Source: an uncultured Oscillospiraceae bacterium (GTDB lineage: Bacteria > Bacillota > Clostridia > Oscillospirales > Acutalibacteraceae). Taken from it: a stretch of 30,364 nt of DNA. This document shows, piece after piece, positions 8,359-14,855 of this stretch (position 1 is its first letter; the number at the start of each line of letters is the position of its first letter). Position numbers and translations under genes: made by a program. Below the pieces are notes generated by a model. It did not search any database and had not been told where the DNA came from. It saw only the letters and a program-made list of their open reading frames with translations. The stretch covers positions 1 through 30,364 of the forward strand of contig UQQZ01000028.1 of assembly GCA_900543305.1 (NCBI GenBank). The letters run 5' to 3'.

Positions 8359-8444
8359 AAGTGGTCGTGGTGGAAAAACGGAAGGGCTTTTTGGCCATGG
8401 TTTTGCGCAGAATGTATGGGATCAAAAAATTGGAAGAAGGTTAA
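8355..8444 (+). CDS. spoVM: SpoVM-like 29-aa amphipathic sporulation peptide
   Basis: A 29-codon gene starting MKVVVVEKRK, followed by GFLAMVLRRMYGIKK and an acidic end. B. subtilis SpoVM is a 26-residue peptide (MKFYTIKLPKF... from memory). It inserts on the positively curved forespore membrane and recruits SpoIVA. The shared pattern is MK, a short beta-like hydrophobic run, Lys10, FL, and an amphipathic helix with Arg and a GxxKK-type basic end. Pro9 of the Bacillus peptide is replaced by Arg, and there is one extra residue before FL. GGGAGG precedes the ATG. Position directly after thiN equals that of B. subtilis spoVM, and spoIVA lies 1.7 kb downstream. A terminator follows at once. Sequence similarity alone is thin at this length, so synteny carries much of the call. 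Confidence 0.75.
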   Translation: MKVVVVEKRKGFLAMVLRRMYGIKKLEEG

Positions 8445-8458
8445 TGCCAACATAAAGA

Positions 8459-8503
8459 GAAAGGCGTTTGCCCAGGGAAATTACCCAGGCAAGCGCCTTT
8501 TTC
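8459..8503 (+). terminator. Rho-independent terminator after the spoVM-like gene
   Basis: Inverted repeat GGCGTTTGCC...GGCAAGCGCC with a second inner pairing (CAGGG/ACCCAG), followed by CTTTTTCG. It closes the long def-to-spoVM transcript and separates it from the sipL promoter. Confidence 0.85.
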
Positions 8504-8532
8504 GCATATTTTCCTTTGTGACGCATAGATAT
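8504..8532 (+). promoter_or_regulatory. Candidate sigma-E-type promoter for sipL-spoIVA
   Basis: GCATATT (8504-8510) matches the sigma-E -35 pattern KMATATT at every position. Thirteen bases later CATAGATA (8524-8531) matches the -10 pattern CATACAHT at six of eight positions. It lies between the spoVM terminator and the sipL ribosome binding site, about 30 bases before the ATG. In known spore-formers sipL and spoIVA are mother-cell, sigma-E-dependent genes. The spacer is at the short end of the usual range. Confidence 0.5.
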
Positions 8533-8561
8533 GGGGTAAGAAAAGCAAAGGAGAGGATCAC

Positions 8562-10088
8562 ATGCAGGCTAAACGCAAAACACAGCCTTACGACTATTTT
8601 GACCCCGTATATGACGGTTCCTTCGAGGTGCCCATAGATACCGAATACAGTCTTCCGGACTATTGTGCGGATATCCAGAAGATTTTGAAATGCCGGGTGG
8701 TTCCGGAAATTTCCTCCTACCGGATCAGTGAAGATACCTTGCGTTGTGAAGGAGTATGCGATATTCGGGTCTTGTATTTGGATCCCAAGGGAGACACCCT
8801 GAGGTGCTGTGATTTTACCAAGGAATTTACTGCAAACATACAAGTAAAAACCACAGAGGACCGGGCTGTCGCCTGTGTGCGAGCAGCTGTGGAGCATTTG
8901 ACCTGCCGGGCAGTCAGCGCCCGACGGGTAGATCTGCACATGGCAATTGGGTTGCGGGTGATGGCAGTGGCCCAACGTCAAAAACAGATTACCTGTGAGC
9001 TGGAAGGGGAAGGCATGGAAAAACGGGGAGAAACCCGTCGAGCCACTCAGGCCGTCAATGCCATCAGCCATCAGTTTATGGTGGAGGATCGATTGCCCCT
9101 GAAAAATGGAAAACCTCCCATTGACAGTTTGATCCGAAAAGAGGTTAGCTGTCGGGCTACTGACTATAAAGTTTCCCAAGGTCAGATTTCTCTCAGTGGG
9201 AGGGTAGATGTTTCTTTCCTGTATCTGGCTGCCGACGAGGGAGGCGTTGAAAAGATGTCCTCCTCTATCGATTTTGAGCAAGTCATTGAATGCAGTGGGG
9301 CGGGGGAAGATTGCCTGTGCGATCTGCGGATAATCGCTGGGGAAAGTACGTTGCAACCCAGGGAAGATGATGTGGGAGAGTATACCAGTGTTGACGTGCG
9401 CGTCCAAGTATTTGTCACAGCTTTCCTGTATCAGCCTTGCCAAGTGACATTTTTGGACGATGCCTATTCGGTAAAGGCCCCACTGGAGCTTCGATACGAA
9501 GAAGCCTCACTGTTGGAGGTACAAGAGATATACGCAGAAGTGCTCAAGAAGAAAAGTGTCATAACCGTGGAAGAGATCCAGAAGGTGGTGGATCTATGGT
9601 GTGAACAGGAAAGTGTCCAGTCTCGCTGCGAGAAAGGAAAACTCTGTTACCGGGTCAAATATACCGTTTGTCTGTTGTATCGAAATGGACAGGGACAGTT
9701 TTTGTACACAGAACGACCTTTTGATTACGATTTTTCCACAGAGTTGGAAGGGCAACTTCCCCAGAAAAGTGATACCGTTTCCTTGACAGACTTATGGGAA
9801 TACCGGATCACCGACAAGAGCACAGTGGAGGTGTCAGTGGAAACTTGGGTCTCTTCCTTGCTTTATAGCCGGACGCCGGTGAAGTTTTTGGCTTCCGCAG
9901 GCATGGACGACAACGGGCAACCTTATCCTCATAACCCTCAGCTGTTGGTTTATTACGGATCGGCAGGGGAACGGCTTTGGGATATTGCCAAAAGTCATCG
10001 TGCATTGTTGTCCGATTTGAGGGAACAGAATGATTTGTACGATGATACCTTGCCCGAGGACCGTCCCTTGATTCTATGCAAACGGTGA
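8562..10088 (+). CDS. sipL: DUF3794/SPOCS and LysM protein, SipL-like spore coat morphogenesis factor
   Basis: A 508-aa protein resembling SipL, the SpoIVA-interacting protein of Clostridioides difficile, which anchors SpoIVA to the forespore. Visible are repeated beta-rich DUF3794 (SPOCS) units, for example YSLPDYCADIQKILKCRV near the N-terminus, SLSGRVDVSFLYL in the middle and YRVKYTVCLLYRNGQGQF later. The LysM-like domain at about residues 455-506 has YGSAGERLWDIAKSH... and ...LILCKR. Length and domain order equal those of SipL. No signal peptide is seen, consistent with a mother-cell cytoplasmic location. GAGAGGA precedes the ATG. Immediate linkage to spoIVA supports the call. Many Clostridia encode several DUF3794-LysM proteins, so the exact orthology is inferred. 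Confidence 0.85.
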   Translation: MQAKRKTQPYDYFDPVYDGSFEVPIDTEYSLPDYCADIQKILKCRVVPEISSYRISEDTLRCEGVCDIRVLYLDPKGDTLRCCDFTKEFTANIQVKTTEDRAVACVRAAVEHLTCRAVSARRVDLHMAIGLRVMAVAQRQKQITCELEGEGMEKRGETRRATQAVNAISHQFMVEDRLPLKNGKPPIDSLIRKEVSCRATDYKVSQGQISLSGRVDVSFLYLAADEGGVEKMSSSIDFEQVIECSGAGEDCLCDLRIIAGESTLQPREDDVGEYTSVDVRVQVFVTAFLYQPCQVTFLDDAYSVKAPLELRYEEASLLEVQEIYAEVLKKKSVITVEEIQKVVDLWCEQESVQSRCEKGKLCYRVKYTVCLLYRNGQGQFLYTERPFDYDFSTELEGQLPQKSDTVSLTDLWEYRITDKSTVEVSVETWVSSLLYSRTPVKFLASAGMDDNGQPYPHNPQLLVYYGSAGERLWDIAKSHRALLSDLREQNDLYDDTLPEDRPLILCKR

Positions 10089-10118
10089 CCATTGAAACTG
10101 CGGTAGAGAGGTAAGAAT

Positions 10119-11594
10119 ATGGAAGGCTTTAACGTATACAAGGATATTCAGGATCGGACCAACGGGGAAATCTACATCGGCGTTGTGGGCCCAGTCCGGA
10201 CGGGTAAATCCACGTTCATCAAAAAATTCATGGACACAGTGGTGATCCCTCACATCCCCGATGGAATGCAGCGGGAACGGGCAATTGACGAATTGCCTCA
10301 ATCTTCTGCGGGAAGAACCATTATGACAACCGAACCCAAATTTATTCCGGAGCAGGCGGTGGATGTGCAAATTGATGAAACCGCTTCTTTTCGGGTTCGG
10401 ATGATTGATTGTGTGGGATATATTGTTCCCAGCGCCATTGGGTATATTGAAGAGGATCAGCCTCGGATGGTGCGCACCCCCTGGTATGAAGAACCCATCC
10501 CCTTCAATATGGCTGCGGAGATCGGAACTAAGAAGGTGATCACCGAACATTCCACCATTGGACTTGTCATTACCACAGATGGAAGTATCAGTGATATTCC
10601 ACGGGAGGAATATGAAGAGGCGGAAGAACGGGTTGTGGAGGAGTTGAACCAGACGGGCAGACCGTTTGTGATGCTTCTCAACTGCATGGAACCTGAAACC
10701 GTGGAGGCTCATGCGTTGGCGGGAAGCCTTTCTGAAAAATATGGGATTCCCGTGCTTCCCGTCAACTGCATTGACATTGACGAACAAGATATTCGAGGCA
10801 TCATTGCCAGTTTGCTTTATCAATTTCCCGTGCGGGAAGTGGCTTTGGATTTGCCCGGATGGGTCACTTCATTGGAGTCAGACCATTGGCTTTTTGCCGG
10901 TGTACTGTCCGCAGTGCGGGATTCTTGTGGAATCCATAAAATGTGCCAAGTCAAGGAAATGTTGGAAAAACTCAAAGAGTGTGAGTCCATCAAAGGAGTG
11001 AACATTCGAAAGATCGATTTGGGAAGCGGTCAAGGCCAGGGTGAGCTGATTTTTGATCAATCTCTTTTCTATCGAATTCTCAGCGAAAAAACGGGACTGG
11101 ACATTCAGGATGATTCTGAGCTGATGTCCCAGCTAGTTGAGATGACCGGGATCCGGAAAAAGTTCCAAAAACTTCAGCAGGCTTATGAAGACGTGGAACA
11201 GACCGGTTATGGCATTGTCATGCCCGACGTAGAGGAGCTGACTCTGGAAGAACCTCAAATTCTGAAACAGAATGGAAAGTATGGCATCCGTCTGAAGGCA
11301 ACTGCTCCTTCCATCCACATGATGAAAACGCAGATTCATACGGAGATTACACCCATCGTTGGTTCAGAGCAGCAGTCGGAAGAGTTGGTGATGTATTTGC
11401 TCAAAGAGTTTGAGGAAAATCCCGTTCAGATCTGGGAATCCAACATCTTCGGAAAATCTCTCCATTCTCTGGTAAACGAAGGCATGCACAACAAGCTGTA
11501 TCGTATGCCGGCGGATGCTCGAGAAAAAGTGCGGGAAACCATCGAGCGGATTATCAATGACGGATGCAGCGGTCTGCTGTGTATCATCCTGTAG
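10119..11594 (+). CDS. spoIVA: Stage IV sporulation protein A, coat basement-layer ATPase
   Basis: SpoIVA polymerises by ATP hydrolysis around the forespore and forms the base of the spore coat. The 491-aa protein starts MEGFNVYKDIQDRTNGEIYI and has the Walker A motif GPVRTGKST with Lys30. DCVGY serves as the Walker B/G3 region and MLLNCMEP occupies the G4-like position. The C-terminal domain ends in GCSGLLCIIL, as expected for the part that contacts SpoVM and SipL. Length is essentially that of the B. subtilis protein. The start follows GAGAGGT. It lies 30 bases behind sipL and 3 bases before the next gene, so it probably uses the sigma-E-like promoter upstream of sipL. Confidence 0.97.
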   Translation: MEGFNVYKDIQDRTNGEIYIGVVGPVRTGKSTFIKKFMDTVVIPHIPDGMQRERAIDELPQSSAGRTIMTTEPKFIPEQAVDVQIDETASFRVRMIDCVGYIVPSAIGYIEEDQPRMVRTPWYEEPIPFNMAAEIGTKKVITEHSTIGLVITTDGSISDIPREEYEEAEERVVEELNQTGRPFVMLLNCMEPETVEAHALAGSLSEKYGIPVLPVNCIDIDEQDIRGIIASLLYQFPVREVALDLPGWVTSLESDHWLFAGVLSAVRDSCGIHKMCQVKEMLEKLKECESIKGVNIRKIDLGSGQGQGELIFDQSLFYRILSEKTGLDIQDDSELMSQLVEMTGIRKKFQKLQQAYEDVEQTGYGIVMPDVEELTLEEPQILKQNGKYGIRLKATAPSIHMMKTQIHTEITPIVGSEQQSEELVMYLLKEFEENPVQIWESNIFGKSLHSLVNEGMHNKLYRMPADAREKVRETIERIINDGCSGLLCIIL

Positions 11595-11597
11595 GCC

Positions 11598-11945
11598 ATG
11601 GAAAATTTTGAAAAGCTCCGGGAGATTGAAGATTTGGGGTTGGGAGAAAATGAGGACGACTCTGCGGAAGAAGCCTCTTCCACCGGATCAGGATGGGCTC
11701 CTGTGGTGCAAGCATTGGTTTGTTTGGTTTTCCTGTTAGCGCTTCTCTTGCTGCGATATCTGGATGAACCCACCTACTCTTCTTTTGCCGAGTGGTATCA
11801 TCAGGAATCCTCCCGGGAAATCCAATTGCCTGGGTGGGGAGTGGAGGAAAACAATCTTCCTGCTCTGTCTCCATCTCCCCCTCTGGTACCCACTCCCAGT
11901 CCGACTCCCGATAGGGAGGGAGACCCTTCCCTCCAACGTGTATGA
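11598..11945 (+). CDS. Small single-pass membrane protein at the SpoIVFA position
   Basis: A 115-aa protein with an acidic N-terminal half (residues 1-32), one transmembrane helix at about 34-54 (VVQALVCLVFLLALLLLRYL), and an extracellular or intermembrane part. The latter contains SSFAEWYHQ and a Pro/Ser-rich end (SPSPPLVPTPSPTP). The start lies three bases after the spoIVA stop with little ribosome binding site, so it is probably translated by coupling. The stop overlaps the spoIVFB start. In B. subtilis the gene before spoIVFB is spoIVFA, whose product holds the protease inactive but carries a LytM domain. No LytM domain is present here. A reduced SpoIVFA-like partner is the reasonable guess; I have no sequence match. 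Confidence 0.65.
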   Translation: MENFEKLREIEDLGLGENEDDSAEEASSTGSGWAPVVQALVCLVFLLALLLLRYLDEPTYSSFAEWYHQESSREIQLPGWGVEENNLPALSPSPPLVPTPSPTPDREGDPSLQRV

Positions 11946-12544
11946 TCTCCTTTGTTCTGGGTAAATGCCGCATCCAGATCGGATTCTCCTTTTTTGCGCT
12001 GCTTGCGTTTTCCTGCCTGTTTGTGGGTGCCGGAAGCAGCGCGTTTTTTTTAGGAGCAGCCGGCATTCATGAACTTGCTCATCTGGTGGTGTTGTGTGGA
12101 CTAGGCGTTCCACCTGAACAGATCAGACTTACTCTGTGGGGGTGCCGGATGGTGCCCAATCGGGAAAGAAGATTGGGATTCCATTCACAAGCGGCGATAT
12201 CCCTCGCCGGCCCGGGAATTAACCTTCTGGGAGCAGGATTTCTTTACGCAGTGGGATTGAGGGAGCATCCTTTTTTTTCTGCCAATCTTGTGTTAGGGAT
12301 CCTTCATATTTTGCCGATCGAGCCCTTGGATGGAGGGATTGCGTTACATGCCTTATTGTGCGCTCGATGGAAAGAACATGTGGCCGGATGGATATCCTTA
12401 GGTATCTCCCTTGCTCTGTTATTTCCGTTGGGAGTCCTGGGATTTTTACTCCTTTTGCAAACTAGATACAACTTCACTTTGCTGGCCCTAAGCATTTACT
12501 TAATGTTATACCTCCTCCTGCGGGAGGATCTGTTTACCTCATAA
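11942..12544 (+). CDS. spoIVFB: M50 intramembrane metalloprotease, SpoIVFB-like
   Basis: Site-2-type membrane protease. SpoIVFB of B. subtilis cuts pro-sigma-K in the mother cell. The 200-aa protein has HELAH at residues 43-47 (zinc His43 and His47, catalytic Glu44). The second zinc-ligand motif is LPIEPLDGG with Asp130, positions close to H43/E44/H47/D137 of the Bacillus enzyme. About five to six hydrophobic segments are visible, including the C-terminal LLALSIYLMLYLLL. The Bacillus enzyme continues into a cytosolic CBS domain. Here the protein ends soon after the last helix, so the CBS domain is absent. The ATGA overlap with the preceding gene and linkage to spoIVA support the sporulation role. 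Confidence 0.85.
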   Translation: MISFVLGKCRIQIGFSFFALLAFSCLFVGAGSSAFFLGAAGIHELAHLVVLCGLGVPPEQIRLTLWGCRMVPNRERRLGFHSQAAISLAGPGINLLGAGFLYAVGLREHPFFSANLVLGILHILPIEPLDGGIALHALLCARWKEHVAGWISLGISLALLFPLGVLGFLLLLQTRYNFTLLALSIYLMLYLLLREDLFTS

Positions 12545-12603
12545 CGTAAGCGTGACTGAGAAAGGGTCTAAAGGATTGGTAAGGGCTATTTGAATCCACC
12601 AGG

Positions 12604-12650
12604 AACCGGTATCTTTTCGGGAGAGCATTCCTTGAAAAGGTACCGGTTTT
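12604..12650 (+). terminator. Long hairpin after spoIVFB, probable terminator
   Basis: A 15-bp stem (12604-12618 with 12634-12648, one G-T pair) containing AACCGGTA/TACCGGTT and CTTTTC/GAAAAG, loop of 15 bases, followed by only four T's and then GC. It most likely ends the sipL-spoIVA-spoIVFB transcript; the T tract is weak. Confidence 0.6.
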
Positions 12651-12717
12651 GCATGCTCATAGAGAAATAACCACTTACAAAAGTCTCTGCAGTGAAAGGT
12701 GGAAGAGCCAGGTGGTG

Positions 12718-12728
12718 TATGTTATAAT
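12718..12728 (+). promoter_or_regulatory. Extended -10 promoter for the 132-aa protein/nuclease pair
   Basis: TATAAT (12723-12728) is preceded by TG one base upstream, an extended -10 element. No good -35 hexamer is present 16-18 bases further up. It lies about 42 bases before the start codon at 12770. Confidence 0.5.
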
Positions 12729-12769
12729 ACCAATAAATTCTGGAATCCGGGAAAGGAGGTCCCCTAAAA

Positions 12770-13168
12770 ATGGATGTGATAGTTTGCTTGGACGATCGGA
12801 ATGGGATGTTATTTCATGGACGCAGGCAAAGCAGAGATCGAAAGGTGATCGAGGATATCCAGGTACATCTGGAAGGAAAGCGGTTTTGCATTCTTCCCTT
12901 TTCCCAAAAACTGTTTTCTCCAGGGGATGCGGTGATTATAAACAGTCTTGACTCGGCGGGACCCGGTGATCTTTGCTTCGTTGAAGATCGGCCTTTGTCA
13001 CCCTATTTTTCTCAAATCCAACGGTTGATTATATACCGCTGGAATCGTCACTATCCGGGAGATTTATTTTTTGATATAGATGTCAGTCGGGAAGGGACTT
13101 TGGTCAGTCGAGAGGAATTTCCAGGATATTCCCACGAAAAAATTACAAAGGAGATTTATCGTCTATGA
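12770..13168 (+). CDS. Uncharacterised clostridial 132-aa protein
   Basis: A soluble protein beginning MDVIVCLDDRNGMLFHGRRQ and ending SHEKITKEIYRL. Strong spacing from AAAGGAGGT supports the start. Notable parts are the SRDRKVIEDI helix, LDSAGPGDLCFVED and YRWNRHYPGDLFFDID. I associate this pattern with a family common in Clostridia that database pipelines have sometimes labelled ribonuclease Z. The metallo-beta-lactamase motif HxHxDH of real RNase Z is absent, so I do not adopt that label. The stop overlaps the next gene's start as ATGA, so it is translationally coupled to the nuclease lipoprotein. A role with that enzyme is only inferred. Confidence 0.75.
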   Translation: MDVIVCLDDRNGMLFHGRRQSRDRKVIEDIQVHLEGKRFCILPFSQKLFSPGDAVIINSLDSAGPGDLCFVEDRPLSPYFSQIQRLIIYRWNRHYPGDLFFDIDVSREGTLVSREEFPGYSHEKITKEIYRL

Positions 13169-14055
13169 AACGTTCGGTGAAGATGTTATCGGTTGTCCTC
13201 GCTTTGTGCTTGATTTTTTCCGGATGTACCGGGGAGGTAGGGAAGCCCGTTTCCAGTACCGTGTCCACTACCTTGGCAGAGATCCCTGCCTATTCCGATG
13301 TTCCCTATGTGGAGCTGGAAAATAACGAGCCTGATTTTTCAGAGGACGAACTGGTGGAAGAATCCTTTGAGTCCTATAGTCCTTTGGACGACTTAGGGCG
13401 ATGCGGGGTAGCTTATGCTTGCGTAGGTGTAGATTTGATGCCTACAGAAGATCGGGAAAGCATCAGTCAAGTAAAGCCCAGTGGATGGCAAACCTCTGAG
13501 TATACATTTGTGGATGGAGGGTATTTGTACAACCGTTGTCACCTGATCGGTTTTCAGCTGACCGGAGAAAACGCGAACGAGGAGAACCTGATTACAGGGA
13601 CCAGATACATGAATGTGGAAGGCATGTTGCCTTTTGAGAACATGGTGGCCGACTATGTGAAGGAAACAGAAAACCATGTTCTTTACCGAGTAACCCCCGT
13701 ATTTGAAGGACAGAACTTGGTGGCCAGCGGCGTGGTAATGGAAGGCCTGTCGGTGGAAGATCAAGGGGATGGAATTAGCTTTCATGTATATGTATACAAT
13801 GTACAGCCAGGTGTAGAGATTGATTATGGCACAGGAGATAACTGGGAAGCAGATACGGCTCCCACATCATCCTATTCGGAAAATGTGAGTTTGGAAGAAG
13901 CGGACTATGTTCTCAATACCAGTTCTCATAAATTTCATCGACCAGATTGTTCTGCTGTGGAGACAATGAGTGAAAAGAACAAGGAAGAATATCACGGTAC
14001 TCGTGAGGAATTGATTGAGGAAGGGTATGACCCCTGTGGAATTTGTAACCCATAA
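13165..14055 (+). CDS. Secreted DNA/RNA non-specific nuclease lipoprotein with C-terminal Ada-like zinc domain
   Basis: A 296-aa predicted lipoprotein. Residues 1-20 are a basic then hydrophobic signal ending LIFSG, followed by Cys21, a lipobox with Phe at -3. Residues 22-75 are an acidic, Ser/Thr-rich linker. Residues about 80-220 match the EndA/NUC1 type nuclease: the YNRCHLIGFQLTGENANEEN core has the putative catalytic His126 (in place of DRGH), and NLITGTRYMN supplies the Asn that typically binds Mg2+. From about 250 on, YVLNTSSHKFHRPDCSAV... to CGICNP has His/Cys spacing like an Ada-type zinc-binding module. It probably degrades extracellular nucleic acid at the cell surface. AAAGGAGA precedes the ATG. 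Confidence 0.85.
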   Translation: MKRSVKMLSVVLALCLIFSGCTGEVGKPVSSTVSTTLAEIPAYSDVPYVELENNEPDFSEDELVEESFESYSPLDDLGRCGVAYACVGVDLMPTEDRESISQVKPSGWQTSEYTFVDGGYLYNRCHLIGFQLTGENANEENLITGTRYMNVEGMLPFENMVADYVKETENHVLYRVTPVFEGQNLVASGVVMEGLSVEDQGDGISFHVYVYNVQPGVEIDYGTGDNWEADTAPTSSYSENVSLEEADYVLNTSSHKFHRPDCSAVETMSEKNKEEYHGTREELIEEGYDPCGICNP

Positions 14056-14340
14056 AGCGGAGAAGATATAGAACGGATATTTCTTCTTCCATGGTATCCC
14101 CCAGTTTTTTCCCTGAGAGCCCCCTGAAAAAACAGTTACTGCAGCAAGGCGACCTGCTGCTAGAAGGGGAAAGCAAATTGTGTCTGTTTAATCATGAGGT
14201 GGAAGGGAAAGAAGGTTTATACTCCAGTTGCCAAGATTCGTGACCCTATATCTTTTGCGCAGACGGTCATGGCAGACTCCGTTGATATTTCCTTTCAAAG
14301 GGTAGAGTTGTAAATGGAATGATGGATACCATCGTTTTTT
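14056..14340 (+). other. 285-bp stretch without a convincing gene
   Basis: Between the nuclease gene and the terminator at 14341 I see only one short frame, 14091-14243, encoding 50 aa (starts MVSPSFFPES, ends YSSCQDS). It lacks a good ribosome binding site at the right distance. Nothing else is recognisable. It may be an untranslated trailer or a degenerate gene. Confidence 0.4.
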
Positions 14341-14370
14341 AGAGCGGCCTTCTGAGCCGCTCTTTTTTGT
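14341..14370 (+). terminator. Rho-independent terminator before csoR
   Basis: AGAGCGGC, 7-base loop, GCCGCTCT, then TTTTTTG. Perfect 8-bp stem with a T run; it isolates the nuclease transcript from the copper operon. Confidence 0.92.
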
Positions 14371-14436
14371 AAAGGGGGAGGGGGTATTTGTAAACTCGTA
14401 AATTTATATAAACCTCCGAGGATCTTTTAAAAAAGA

Positions 14437-14465
14437 TTGACAATACCCGTAAGGGGTATTATACT
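14437..14465 (+). promoter_or_regulatory. csoR-copA promoter with CsoR operator in the spacer
   Basis: TTGACA (14437-14442), 17-base spacer, TATACT (14460-14465) is a near-consensus housekeeping promoter. The palindrome AATACCC-GTAAG-GGGTATT spans 14442-14460 and fills the spacer exactly. CsoR-family repressors bind such TACCC...GGGTA palindromes and release on binding Cu(I). Confidence 0.85.
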
Positions 14466-14479
14466 AGGGTAAAGAGTAA

Positions 14480-14496
14480 ATACCCCGTATGGGTAT
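14480..14496 (+). promoter_or_regulatory. Second CsoR-type operator palindrome
   Basis: ATACCC-CGTAT-GGGTAT, a perfect 6-bp inverted repeat about 15 bases downstream of the -10 element and just before the csoR ribosome binding site. A lone GGGTA half site (14467-14471) lies between the two palindromes. Confidence 0.75.
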
Positions 14497-14513
14497 AAGA
14501 AGGTGGGCTTTTG

Positions 14514-14843
14514 ATGGAAAATCGAGAGAAAAAAGAACAGAGCATGGAAATGGCATGCTGTGCTCGCCACAAGGGAACTCCACGAAGTGAAAAGGAACTG
14601 CGGCAGCTTCAAAATCGTCTTAAACGAATGGTGGGGCAGCTGAATGGAATTGGAAAAATGCTGGATGAAAACCGTTATTGCGGGGATATTCTCATTCAGG
14701 TAGCTGCGGTGGAGAGTGCTCTCCAGTCATTTGGATATCAAGTGCTTCAGACGCATTTGGAAACCTGTGTGGTAGAGGAGATTCAGAAAGGGAATACGCA
14801 GGTTGTAGACGAAGCCGTTGAGCTCATTAAAAAGTTGAAGTAA
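14514..14843 (+). CDS. csoR: Copper-sensing transcriptional repressor CsoR
   Basis: A CsoR/RcnR-family all-helical repressor that controls its own operon. The 109-aa protein has the family DNA-binding and dimer helices (RLKRMVGQLNGIGKMLDENRYC). The Cu(I) ligand set is Cys56, His81 and Cys85, with the same 25- and 4-residue spacings as Mycobacterium tuberculosis CsoR C36/H61/C65. An N-terminal extension carries an extra CC pair and a His (MACCARHKG), which is not part of the canonical site. I chose ATG 14514 behind AGAAGGTGG; an in-frame TTG at 14511 is also possible. It is immediately followed by copA. Confidence 0.95.
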   Translation: MENREKKEQSMEMACCARHKGTPRSEKELRQLQNRLKRMVGQLNGIGKMLDENRYCGDILIQVAAVESALQSFGYQVLQTHLETCVVEEIQKGNTQVVDEAVELIKKLK

Positions 14844-14855
14844 GGGGTGGTTTGT

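Noticed and set aside
8127..8444. 105-aa open frame ending in the SpoVM-like peptide
   Set aside because: The upstream three quarters show no family pattern, lack a good ribosome binding site and overlap the more credible 65-aa membrane-protein frame. Only the last 29 codons look real.
12770..13168. Ribonuclease Z
   Set aside because: The size (132 aa) and absence of any HxHxDH metal motif rule out a real RNase Z, whatever label homologues carry.
14091..14243. 50-codon frame (MVSPSFFPES...) after the nuclease gene
   Set aside because: No suitable ribosome binding site and no recognisable family; kept only as a remark on the gap.
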